In this document: in pieces, positions 8,870-17,966 of the stretch | Numbering within the stretch: position 1 is the first letter of the stretch | How the letters are laid out: each line of letters opens with the position of its first letter | Origin: Epichloe hybrida | Taxonomy: Eukaryota; Ascomycota; Sordariomycetes; Hypocreales; Clavicipitaceae | DNA: 26,807 bases | Direction: 5' to 3' | NCBI GenBank assembly: GCA_019022495.1 | Contig: JAFEKR010000133.1 | Coordinates: forward strand, 1-26,807 | The notes under the pieces: model-generated | The model's input: only the letters and a program-made list of their open reading frames with translations | What the model was told of the DNA's origin: nothing | Databases searched by the model: none | Program-made: the position numbers and the translations under genes

Positions 8870-11141
8870 TTAGCACGGCCCGATGGTGGTCTCGTGTACA
8901 TGTCTTAGGTACTCTCGCTGTTGGCGGAAGGAGGAGTAGTCTCCTCTCAGGATGGAATCTAGAATACTCCCGCCCTCAGGGTTTCGCGCAACTTCCTTCA
9001 TCCGATCTCGCAAGGCGTAGTAAGCGTCCTCGAACCGCGCCATGATGGCGTTGGTATTGGATGACCCCCCGGATATGTCGTTTGCGGGATTGTTCGGGTC
9101 AATAATCGATAAGCGGTCTCTGTTTTTGTATGTGAAAGAGGAAACTTGGGACTGGATGGATGTGTTAGCATGCCGACCGCGGCGCTGACCATGAACAAGT
9201 AGCAGAGGACGAGATTGGATGGCTTCATTGTTGCTCACCTTTTTGATGTACCCAATCGGTCGGGTGAGGGAGATTGCGTTTGTCTCGTAGTGGAACTGCC
9301 GCCCGTACAGCTCGAAGAATTCCAGAAGCATCTCTCCGAGATTATGCTCCGGTATTATGCTGCGGCTCTGGACATGAGGCATCAATTGTAGCATGCTGAC
9401 GACCAAGCAAATAACTGAAAATCCGCCGATGCCTCCGTTGACGGGCTCATTCAAGCCACGCATGAGCAGAAAGTGCTTGATTACGGTGACCAGGATGGGC
9501 ATGGCAGGATACTGTTTCTTCCACGCCACGAACGTGTCGACGGCCCCAACACCACCAAGGTTCTCGAATGATATATCCACCTTCAGTCCTGTGAGCTTGT
9601 CTACAAACTTGACCAGTGGTATCCGAGCATGTGCAATGACTTCAATAGAGCCCGTGTCGGCCACATGCTGCATAGACAGGAATTTTGAGAATTTGTACAG
9701 CCAGCTCTTGGCGCCCAGGTAGGTCGGCGGGCCGCCGCGCATGTAGCTGGCAGAACACACGACAAGATCCATGTCCGCCGTGGGTAAGTAAAGACCGGAC
9801 ATGAAGGAGCCGAATGGATGGACCTCGGCAGAGGCAAAATTGCGTCCATCGCGCTTCATCGCTTTGCGCAGATTCTCAACGAGGTTGTCACGGATGCGTT
9901 GTTCAAAATCGCGTGGTCGGACATATTCGTAAAAATCAATGATTTCCTTATGTAGTCTGTTGAGTAACTATTAGCAAGTGCCAGAGCGGCAGAGGTTTCA
10001 ATACTGAGGACTGTTCAACGCACCGAAACGCCATATTATGAGTAGACGAGTGATCATAGGTTTGCCAGGGGCACGAGTCCTCGTTTTTCTTCGCAAGCCA
10101 TTTCGGAACAATGGTACCCTTTGACGGCTTTGTGGTCACTTTTTTCAATTGGCCATAGTCAGGAGGCTTGATCTCGTCATTCGCCATACGTTTCCTAGAT
10201 CCGAGCGGGCCTGATCGATCTGGTGCTGGTAACCCATTTTCCTTGGCGATTTCTGCTGCTTCGCGATCGCGAGACATGGCGGCAGGCCCCGTGGGAGGGG
10301 GCGGCGGTTGGGGCTCAGAAGGAGGTGGTGGGATTTCCTCTTCTTCGGATTCTTCCTCTTCCTCGTCTTCCGTCAGATCAAACGACAGGAAATCCTCGGC
10401 TTCGGCAGGAGCGTCCGGTTTGGCCAATTCTCCCAGTCTCGCCTTTCGGATCAGTTTCACTACGTCTCGTTTCTTTTGCGTCGTCTCATCAGGACATGGC
10501 AGTGCAGTATACGGATCTGGGTTGGACCAATGTGGTGCCTCTTCGGTCTCATCCACAATCCTCTCTGTACGCGCACGCTTCCTTGACGGTTCACCAGATT
10601 CCGATGCGGACGATATATCCATCTCGAGCACATCATCATCTGAGAGGTCGTCCAAATCGCGAAATTTAGCCCCGCCTTCTCCATCATCTACCCGCTCCTC
10701 GGGGACATTAAGCGTTGCGCCATTGATGAGCGCTCGTTCGGAGGGATGGGGAGGTGGCTGCCAACGCCGTCCTGGCTTTCTGGGCGGGCCGCGTCGATCC
10801 CTCAGAGGTCCTCTGTCGCCAGATTTATGACCATTTTGCGGTTGATTTGCGATACCGGCAGGTTTGTCGACTCGGAAAGTAAAATCTCCCTGTGGTACCT
10901 GGGGTCGATACGAGCCCGATGAGCGAGGCGCATCACTTCGATGGCCATATGAATCATCTCGATCGTTACGCACACCACCTCCCGGTCTCCAATTGTCGGA
11001 TCGCTGGGATGGTCTGTCGTAAGAGCTCGGCGGCGGCGCGCGCGTAGAATCTGATGATTGACGCGTTCTCCAATTCTTGGCGCGATCTCTATCGTCGGTG
11101 CGCTTCCGCCGGTTTCTGGCCGAGTTCACAGTTCTGGCCAT
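8870..11141 (-). CDS. TRF4: Trf4/Cid14-type non-canonical poly(A) polymerase
   Basis: Exons 11141-10024, 9956-9239 and 9151-8870 give 705 residues. Introns are 67 bp (GTGCGT...CAACAG) and 87 bp (GTGAGC...TCCAG). The N-terminal half is disordered: Arg/Ser-rich, with an acidic run (EDEEEEESEEEE) and a Pro run. The nucleotidyltransferase core begins at LHKEIIDFYEYVRPRDFEQ. The GS motif is at about 422-423, the catalytic DxD in TADMDLVV at 434 and 436, and the third Asp in KVDISFEN at 500. The PAP-associated region (HFLLMRGLNEPVNGGIGGFS) follows. In yeast, Trf4 is the catalytic subunit of the TRAMP complex, which oligoadenylates aberrant nuclear RNAs for the exosome. I chose the ATG at 11141 because of its context (AACATGGCC) and the basic start. 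An in-frame ATG at 11270 would add 43 unlikely residues. Intron 2 is a multiple of three without stops. Confidence 0.95.
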
Positions 11142-11810
11142 GTTCACGGGACGAGGGCGTACTTTGCATAGAGAGCTGTAGTGAGTTGCGTAGCTCAAAC
11201 AATGAGCAAGTCCGACGACTTGGGTGATGACGCTGGTCGTGTGTGATGAAAGCCTGTCGCAAGCGAACAAGCGAGTGCAAGCGAGTTGACCCTCGTATTA
11301 ATCTCTCGAGGGAAAAAAAACGTCCTGTGCGATAATCTTTGGTGGGCCCATCGCCCCCCCCCCCCCCAGCCGTCGTGATTAGTCAGTATTGGGGAAGGGA
11401 CTTGCTTGTTAGGGGAGCATGGCTCTGTACTCCGTAGTAGCCTGTACATTGCAGGCGCTAGGGCCTAGGGGTGACCCCCCTGCCCCGTGCCGAAGTTTAA
11501 AAGTTCACCCCCAAGAACAATACAAGCTAGTGGATCGCATTACATGTGGCTCACGGAGCATCCAGCCGCTAATCAGCGTTTTGGTCTTTCCCAAGATGAT
11601 ATATTAGTGCGAATGTACATTTGTATTATTATTATGATGGTTTCGGATTAAACGGCCCTCAACAAATATTTGAAAAAATTGGGCCCCTTTTTGCGGCAGA
11701 TGCCGTCCGATGTAGAAGTATCCCTGTAGCCGTCTCCGAAAACGCCTTGTAATGAATGTCCGCAATATCCCAAATGGTTGAAGCTGGTTTTTAAATAGCC
11801 AGTGTTGCCG
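11142..11810. other. intergenic region with a C14 run
   Basis: No gene was seen. A C14 run lies at 11354-11367, about 215 bp upstream of the poly(A) polymerase start. The right part is AT-rich and should include the 3' UTR of the wall-protein gene. Confidence 0.6.
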
Positions 11811-12260
11811 TTACAAAGTCAGGACAGCCATGACCACCGCAACCCCAATGGCCAAGAATGAGTTCTGGACGTTCATGGTAGCACCGGCTGTGGGAAGTGT
11901 GGTAGGCGCACCGGTATTGGAAGCCGTGGGAACAGGAGGCAGACCGGTGGCGGTGGTGGGAGTCCCAGTCCAGTTCGCCGAGGGAATCGGTGATCCCGAA
12001 ACAGTCGAGGAGATGGGGTATGGGGCAGAGCAGGAAGGCACAACGACAGTCGTGTTGCCTTGATAAGGCGCAGTGTGGCCCGTAGAGAGAGGCGGTGGGA
12101 TGACAGTGACGGTGGTGTTTGTTGATAGCTCATCAGTGGCAGTGGCAATCACGGAAGCCTCATCAGGGGCGGCAGGGGCGGCAGGGGCGGCAGGGGCGGC
12201 AGAGGCGGCAGAGGCGGCCAAGACGGCCCAGACGGCCCAGAAAGTGGCCATTGTTCGCAT
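11811..12260 (-). CDS. small Ala/Ser/Thr/Pro-rich secreted protein, probably GPI-anchored
   Basis: A single uninterrupted exon of 149 codons. An N-terminal signal-like segment (MATFWAVWAVLAASAASA) is followed by Ala-Ala-Pro repeats, then a Thr/Ser/Pro-rich body with NTT, NTT and NWT glycosylation sequons and one cysteine. The chain ends in a hydrophobic tail (NSFLAIGVAVVMAVLTL) directly after a small-residue stretch, the layout of GPI attachment signals. A role at the cell surface or wall is inferred from architecture only; no enzymatic domain is visible. Starts at 12260 or 12251 (Met1/Met4) are both possible. A 9-bp tandem repeat encodes the signal-peptide cleavage region, and a second repeat array lies in the leader. 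The neighbour on the right is a gene-poor zone. Confidence 0.75.
   Translation of the reverse strand: MRTMATFWAVWAVLAASAASAAPAAPAAPAAPDEASVIATATDELSTNTTVTVIPPPLSTGHTAPYQGNTTVVVPSCSAPYPISSTVSGSPIPSANWTGTPTTATGLPPVPTASNTGAPTTLPTAGATMNVQNSFLAIGVAVVMAVLTL
12164..12235 (-). repeat. 9-bp tandem repeat inside the wall-protein gene
   Basis: Eight 9-bp units are related to CAGGGGCGG: four identical, two CAGAGGCGG and two more diverged. On the coding strand they give Ala-Ala-Pro/Ala-Ala-Ser triplets at residues about 9-32. Copy-number change would lengthen or shorten the region around signal-peptide cleavage without shifting the frame. Confidence 0.9.
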
Positions 12261-12375
12261 TTTGGCTGTCTTGTTGTCTTGTACTTGCAGATGTAGGCAG
12301 GAGAGGAGTATTATGAAGCGATGTAGATGTACAAGATGGTATGGAACGGTTGATAACCAAGATGATGGATCAGTT

Positions 12376-12419
12376 GATTCAACAGCGATTCAACAGCGAT
12401 TCAACAGCAATTCAACAGC
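12376..12419. repeat. 11-bp tandem repeat (four copies) in the wall-protein leader
   Basis: The unit GATTCAACAGC is repeated four times end to end, the last copy beginning with A instead of G. It lies 116-159 bp upstream of the wall-protein ATG, between that ATG and a TATA-like element. Confidence 0.92.
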
Positions 12420-12430
12420 GTCCGACTCTT

Positions 12431-12438
12431 TACTTATA
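12431..12438 (-). promoter_or_regulatory. TATA-like element upstream of the wall-protein gene
   Basis: TATAAGTA is read on the minus strand, about 170 bp upstream of the ATG at 12260. The spacing allows a leader that contains the 11-bp repeats. Confidence 0.35.
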
Positions 12439-12561
12439 CCCGAGACCGGTTGAGCAAGAATCGCACGACGTCGTCACCCACAGTCGTCACCCACCACCAT
12501 CACGGGCATTCTTTTACGCATCGCTATTTTTAGATGCTCGTTATCGGCGTTGCCACTGGAT

Positions 12562-12615
12562 GGGTTGTCATGGTTGTCACGGTTGTCATGGTTGTCATGG
12601 TTGTCATGGTTGTCA
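12562..12615. repeat. 9-bp tandem repeat (six copies)
   Basis: Six units of TGGTTGTCA occur, the first starting GGG and the third CGG. A TGGC run (about 12656-12672) and a CT-rich run follow. All are upstream of the wall-protein gene and outside any supported coding region. Confidence 0.9.
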
Positions 12616-12760
12616 TGCTCGTGGCTGAGCAGTCATCGGTGGGGGCTGAGTGAGGGCTGGCTGGCTGGCTGGCTCTCTCTCTTCTTCTTCTCTCGCTTGC
12701 TGATTGGCATTGCGTAATCACACCCACACCACACCGCAACCACCAGTTGAGTTGGGATCG

Positions 12761-13240
12761 TCAATGATTTCCGCAACGGCAATAATCACCGTCGGCAATC
12801 TCGCCAGCAACAAATGCAAAGCGCGCCATGCGAGAGGCCGTCTGCGCGAGCATCTGTCCTAGTGGTGCCCTTGGAACCGGGCATGGCCCTTGATAGCGGT
12901 ATTTGTCTCTGTCGTTGCGCTTGCACCAATTGTTCATCCAATTGAATGGCTGCGGATTGGCGAAGTCGTTGACATACTCATCATATTTGTTCTTCGTGTC
13001 CTCGTATTCATTGATGACAGAGTCCTCCGTCTAGCTTTCTTTGGCCATGCCACTTGAAAGGCTGGTCCATCGACAAAACGAAGGGATCAGGTGGCTGACA
13101 GCATACTGAGAGAGGTGAACGAGGTCGTTGAATGTCAGACGGCAGGCAGTTGTGGCGGACGGATGGCAAAACGACGCTTGTTCTTGGTGCCGGTGCCGCC
13201 TTAGTCGTGCTCTTGAGCACGAGCTGCATTGTATGATGTC
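12761..13240 (-). pseudogene. decayed coding fragment, family not recognised
   Basis: On the minus strand an 89-codon open stretch (13030-12761) with no useful ATG has clear protein character: NEYEDTKNKYDEYVNDF, FNWMNNWCKRNDRDKYRYQG and a Cys-containing end DGDYCRCGNH. Farther upstream, coding-like pieces appear in other frames (LTFNDLVHLSQYAV; YNAARAQEHD; KNKRRFAIRPPQLPAV), interrupted by TAG, TAA and frame changes. I read this as a broken gene. An alternative is a short-exon gene whose introns I failed to place: a TAG just before the 89-codon stretch could be an acceptor. I cannot name the family. Confidence 0.5.
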
Positions 13241-14128
13241 AGGTGTCTATCGGAGCACTTTTTTGGCGTTATTGCTGGCTCGCAATTCGGATATCATGCA
13301 AGTTGTTGCCGCTGGTTGGGATGAAGACGACAGCTCAGTTTTACGTAGGGCTATTCATGCCACGCATGTCATGAATAATGATGTTAGCCGTTGCCATCAT
13401 CTTCGACGCTGTGTAGCTTGCCGAGACGCGAGAAGCCATGCGACCTCAGTGCATTCGTGCCTGCATCGCCGGCGGCTATTGTATGGCATATTAAGAGTGG
13501 CGAAAAAGTCTTGCCTGCAGTAGATGCCGATGTCATCATGGAGGCTGAGGCTAGCCTAGATGGTGACTTCTTCGTGGCCGGTTTGAAGCGACGCTAGCAG
13601 GAACAAGAAATTATCCCGCTGCTACTAAATCATGATAGATGGAAGAACTGCATCCCTTGGCGATCCGGAGATGCCAGTTCCTCTGTACTTCTGGGATATC
13701 TCACCGATGGCGCCAGTTCTGTTGTGCACGAGGGACAAGGATGCTTATCGTTTCTCGAACGTCTCCTTATCCAAGTGCTCGTTGAAGTATTAAAAATTAC
13801 TTGGTCTGTATCTATTGAACTCTAGTCTACCTGGTACATTGAGAGTATGGATGAATTGAGGTCTCCGTTTTGTGTCCCGGCATTTATAGCAGGAACGAGA
13901 CAACCCACCTTCCTGATGGCACGTTTGTCAAGAGCAAGACCTTTGTTCAGTAAATAGCTTTCTCGCCCTGGACACGCTCAGTATGTAGATTTATTTCCCT
14001 GGACGTAATTACCATGACTTCATCTGGCAAGAGCAAGACCTTTTTCTACTAAATATCTCGATCGATTCGAGTGAGTTTATTCCTTTTCTCTTCTTATCTC
14101 GTTCCACCGCACCAGAGCTAGGACTAGT
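13241..14128. other. gene-free stretch
   Basis: No supported gene was found. A 68-codon plus-strand frame ending near 13597 (AVDADVIMEAEASLDGDFF) has some protein character but no context. Two imperfect copies of a 35-40 bp sequence lie about 98 bp apart (starting near 13928 and 14026), sharing CAAGAGCAAGACCTTT and a following AAATA...TCTCG block. Confidence 0.5.
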
Positions 14129-14263
14129 AACTACAACTACAACAAGAATAATAACGACAACAATAACGATAATGATAACAAAAACAACAACAACGATGAA
14201 AACAATAACAACGATGAAAATAATAATAACGAAAATAATAAAAATAACAGCAGCAGCAAACAT
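14129..14263. repeat. AAC/AAT/GAT-rich trinucleotide repeat
   Basis: About 135 bp consist mainly of AAC, AAT and GAT triplets on the plus strand. The minus strand reads as a long Val/Ile run, which is an artefact of the repeat and not a gene. Confidence 0.9.
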
Positions 14264-14277
14264 CACGATGTTATTGC

Positions 14278-15051
14278 TTGTGGCCTCCGCGCCATCACCA
14301 CCTCCTATATTTCTACACAGGAAACACAGCAGAAAGTATTAACGAAAAGGAATTAACATTCCGTAACGAGAAACGTCCAGTCGCGCGGTTTCTTTATTTT
14401 CATTTTATTATGGCGCTTATTCGGATTAAGGATGTTAACCGGCAAGGATGGGATGATGCCTGGGCGAGGTTCTATACCCAACGCCCGTTCCCAACACCAG
14501 GGCGCTATATGCGCAAGTCGTCCTCCTCCGCCACAGGTGCGGCCATCACCTATGTACAACATGACGACAGGAGCAATTGTAGCCAATTGCCCAAACACTC
14601 TCAGAGAGTAAGAGCGTTTTGATGGTATGTTGATAGCTAAGTTTTCCAAGTGTTATAATAAATAGTAAATGGCTAATATGTAAAACTTATAGGACGTATT
14701 GCAAGAACAATATAACGCGAAAAATTACAGCACCATCGACATTGACAAGAAGATGATCAATGAGGTCACCTTCCGGGAGCGCACGCAGGGGTTCCGTCCC
14801 TTTGTTTGGCCGTCCGGATTGGCATATTAGTCCCTCGTGACTGAAAGAACGGCCTTTCGGGCCTATGTATCTGCTTTGGCGGCACTTATCAGATCACAAT
14901 ATCCTTGAGTTAGTACCTTATACCTCTGCCCATTAATGAGCGGTCGGCCTGGTGGTGAAGTCCGATTGTTCGCTAATGCAATGCTTGTCCTCGCTTGCAG
15001 GGTGTAGGCTACGACAACGCAACCAAGCCGTGTTACTACTTTGTCTCGTAG
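14278..15051 (+). pseudogene. broken or poorly resolved gene fragments with one intron-like junction
   Basis: Coding-like pieces lie in order on the plus strand: a frame with INEKELTFRNEKRPVARF (about 14340-14395), MALIRIKDVNRQGWDDAW from 14410, SESKSVLM ending at 14624, and then a piece at 14693-14830 with DVLQEQYNAKNYS, KMINEVTFRERTQGF and RPFVWPSG. A last piece at 15001-15051 reads GVGYDNATKPCYYFVS. Between the third and fourth lies a good intron (14625-14692: GTATGT, GCTAAT branch, TTATAG), and a CTTGCAG acceptor precedes 15001. The earlier pieces need frame changes, so the gene is either decayed or has introns I could not place. No family was recognised. Confidence 0.42.
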
Positions 15052-15595
15052 ACTTACGCAGAGAGAAAGTTTTAATCATTTGTTTATCCCGAAGGACGCC
15101 AACTTACTTCATGGCGACAGCCTCCTAGTCTTATTATGATTGATTTTAACAAAAAAATTTGGGGTCATTAGTTGTGGCCAATACATCTAATTTATAAGGA
15201 ACCAAAAAATTACTAGCGATACCTAGCTAGTACAACAATTAACAACCAAATGATACAACACAATTAACAACTAAATGATTTTTTATTATCATTGTCACCC
15301 CGAAGTGTGATTATCCTTCGCATTATCGTTACCATCCCGATGTATTCTTATCCCACCCATGTCGGCTACCTTCCCGTGGTGGGCTGAGGAAAACTCCTCG
15401 GTAGTCCAGGAAGGCTAAAGACGACGCCACATGTCCAGAACACACTTTTTTCCTGCTTTTTTGACAAAGCTTAACTTCACAGTGACACCCCCCCCCCCCA
15501 TATATACTCGAAATGTTCTTGCTTCTTCATGTGCTTCAATCTCTTTCTGCTAACAAATAAAATCATCAACCTGCACTCACTAATACAGTATCAAC
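15052..15595. other. AT-rich intergenic region
   Basis: Just after the fragment above, a reading frame with internal stops (TYAERKF, SFVYPEG) may be further decay. Two tandem imperfect copies of a 23-25 bp sequence (15232-15254, 15255-15279; core AATTAACAACC/TAAATGAT) and a C12 run (15488-15499) follow. The right end is the F-box-like gene's promoter. Confidence 0.55.
15501..15506 (+). promoter_or_regulatory. TATA-like element of the F-box-like gene
   Basis: TATATA lies 90-95 bp upstream of the ATG at 15596, directly after a C12 run, with a CT-rich stretch between it and the start codon, as in many fungal promoters. Confidence 0.4.
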
Positions 15596-17327
15596 ATGGC
15601 TGAATGGACAACCCTCTCGTATGAAACGCGTCTTATCATACTCAACATGGTGTTTGCTCGGCTTAGCGCGCCAGAAGAACATCAGCCAGCTGGGAGGCTC
15701 CTCAGAAGAACACCGGGCCTCATCCCCTCACACGCGCTAGTCTGCAGAGATTGGTTCGAGTTTTTCGAACGGGAGACGTACCGCAACATCTTCGTCACGC
15801 AGGCTTCCCTAGAAAACATCCGAAGATTGAATCGACGCCAACAGAGCCTGGTGCGCTACCTCTGGGTTAAGGTTGACCTGGCCACATATGACTGCCCTGA
15901 CTGTGTAGGTTACAGCTCCGAGTCCTCTGAAAAACTGCCCAAATACAATGCAGCCCTGGTCGAAGACGCCATCAAACGGACCTTCCATATCCTTCGCTCA
16001 TGGGACACGGAGCAAAGGCCCGGGGCTCCCGGACTTTCACTGGAGATCAGCGCGTGTTCACCTAGTGACATGGAGCATGCCTTCTGCAACGACCTGCATT
16101 TCGATACCAGCCCCTTTGACGTCCACGGGCCTCTTGAACGGAACCGTCCAGAAATCTCGCATCCAGGGCATGGGTGGCTCCAAGGACGAAGAACGGGTCC
16201 TCCGAGCCTACCTTCAATAAACTTAGCAGGGGGTTTCCTCTCATGCACCGTAGATGGATTGCCCGCAGTGCCAGCAGTCACAAGCTTTATAGTCCGCAGA
16301 CAAACCCGCTGGCAGCTCGAACCAGCGACGCTGGCACGGATCTTACAGAGGCTTCCTTGCTTGCGCCGCGTTCTTATCGAGTCATGGAGACCTTTCCAAT
16401 GGTGTCCATTCAGAAACGGCTATCCCGACGACCTTGGTAGGTGTCGCTCCCGAAGCCCTTCTTTCCATCTTGCTACTTCCTCGTCATCCTTTTTTTGGGG
16501 GTCGCCAGTAACCGCCGGTCGTTGAAATAGAGCTCGGTATGATGATCGCTGCCTCGCTGCCAGACACCGTCCAGAGCCTCACCATGTTTGAAGACTTCAA
16601 TGAGGATCACAACACTGTTGTCTACAGTCATCGACGTTCTCCAAAATGGTTCGGCCGTCGTGAGTTGGTTAGGACACCAGATGCATTTGTTGGCTCAATA
16701 TTGGCGCAAAGGAGCCAACGGCTTCAAACGCTTTCAGCGTCATATATGGTTGACGCTCGGGACTTCTTCAGGGCAGCAGTCTACCCAGAATATGTCTGGG
16801 GCCATTTGAGCGTGCTTACTTTGACCTCTCGGTATTTGAACAGATCCTCAGACGTTACAATAGTCAATGAAATGCTACAAAATGCAGGCAGAGCCGCACT
16901 GAATATGCCGGCGCTGGCGAGACTAACTATTTGGAACGGCACAAAAGGTAACGCGTGTGAGTTTCGGTACGAGGCAGCTGGAGTGCAGGCATTCATTGAG
17001 TGGCATAGCAATTGGCCTCTCTTGCTGACGACGGACGTCGTGAGTGCTTGGGAACGAGCCGCGGAGCGGCATACGGGGGCTCGGCTACTTGTGAGGGAGC
17101 CTCGAAATGTGCAAAAGAAGTATATTGGATCTCATGCAACTGCCATTGAGATTCTCGGATTACAGGATCGTGTCCTGCACCCTGTGTCCTTCAGGCAAAT
17201 CGCCTGCGAAACGTCACGATACTGGTTTAAGTACTATTCTGTGGTGAACCCAGAGGTTAAAAAAGGATGCGTTTGGCTTAGCAGGAAACCATCGGGCAAT
17301 GGACTGAAACGGCACTCACTCACCTAG
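15596..17327 (+). CDS. F-box-like domain protein (two exons), fungal family
   Basis: Exons 15596-16436 and 16531-17327 give 545 residues. The 94-bp intron has GTAGGT and GAAATAG borders in correct phase. The N-terminus reads like a degenerate F-box (LSYETRLIILNMV, then SHALVCRDWFEFFERETYRNIFV, where a helix is followed by the VCRxWxxxxxxxxY pattern). The rest has the shape of the fungal F-box/leucine-rich family: LARILQRLPCLRRVLIESWRPF, DTVQSLTMFEDFNE and LSASYMVDARDFF. F-box proteins usually bring substrates to SCF ubiquitin ligases, but this large fungal family is mostly uncharacterised. The leader contains a clear CAACATGG start context. The last roughly 35 residues look less conserved in character, so the true 3' end may involve another splice. 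Confidence 0.78.
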
Positions 17328-17966
17328 TTATCGACCTGTGCTCGAAGTGCTTTGACGCCCATTGAGTACAGCTGCAATTTTGAGGGTGTTGACAAAAAGC
17401 CAGGTGGTGATACTGATGACGATTGCTACTCTTGGAGAGATGATTCGGGTGATGTCGAATACGGGGGGGGGATTCGTCGAATTAAATTTTGCATGGGACA
17501 TCAGACATTAGTTGCGGTCTCTAACCTTCATTGGATCGCATTAATCACAGCTGCTAATGCCTTCTTCCTGGCGCGACTTGCACCGTGAGCCGCCCCTGCA
17601 GTTAGTGACATCCGACCAATTCGATTTTTCATGACTCCAAGGGTGCTGTGTTTCGCCGAAGGCGATAATCAGAACGTTGCCTGTCAAAATTAGAAACAGT
17701 CTGAAGGCTTGTCAGCATAATGTGTTGTTGATACTCTGCGGCCTGCTGCTATTATGGCCGCCTTGAATCCAAGGCAGTAACAATTCCTGACTCAAGGACG
17801 ACCCCGAGCCCAGCTAGCGGCACAAAGGCACAAGCTGTCCTGGCCACTCTTGGCAAGCTTGCTGTCCGACTGAAGCAATATCAGACGCCGGCCTGACCGC
17901 AACGCTCCTCCCAGCCTCCGACCTATCCTTATCCCTCCCCCTTCTGACGACCTGACGACGTCCACC
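17328..17966. other. intergenic region
   Basis: No supported gene was found. A 78-codon frame near 17352-17588 begins at TTG and contains an acidic stretch (DTDDDCYSWRDDSGD). It could be a missed 3' exon of the preceding gene, since CACTCACCTAG just before it resembles an acceptor. It also holds a G9 run at 17463-17471. The right end is the Yip1 promoter. Confidence 0.5.

Noticed and set aside
10168..10830. a 220-codon Ser-rich plus-strand frame
   Set aside because: It is antisense to the low-complexity N-terminal half of the poly(A) polymerase.
12562..12615. possible CRISPR-like array
   Set aside because: The units are contiguous 9-bp repeats without spacers, in a eukaryotic genome.
14009..14266. 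minus-strand frame of Val/Ile residues that looks like a membrane protein
   Set aside because: It is the translation of an AAC/AAT/GAT microsatellite; no flanking domain or intron signals support a gene.
14353..14649. minus-strand frame containing a LGIEPRPG-like stretch
   Set aside because: Such stretches often come from spurious frames; the plus strand has the more convincing intron and motif.
17352..17588. a 78-codon acidic frame after the F-box-like gene
   Set aside because: It begins at TTG and lacks a clear start; it may be a missed exon but the donor could not be placed, so it is only mentioned in the intergenic entry.
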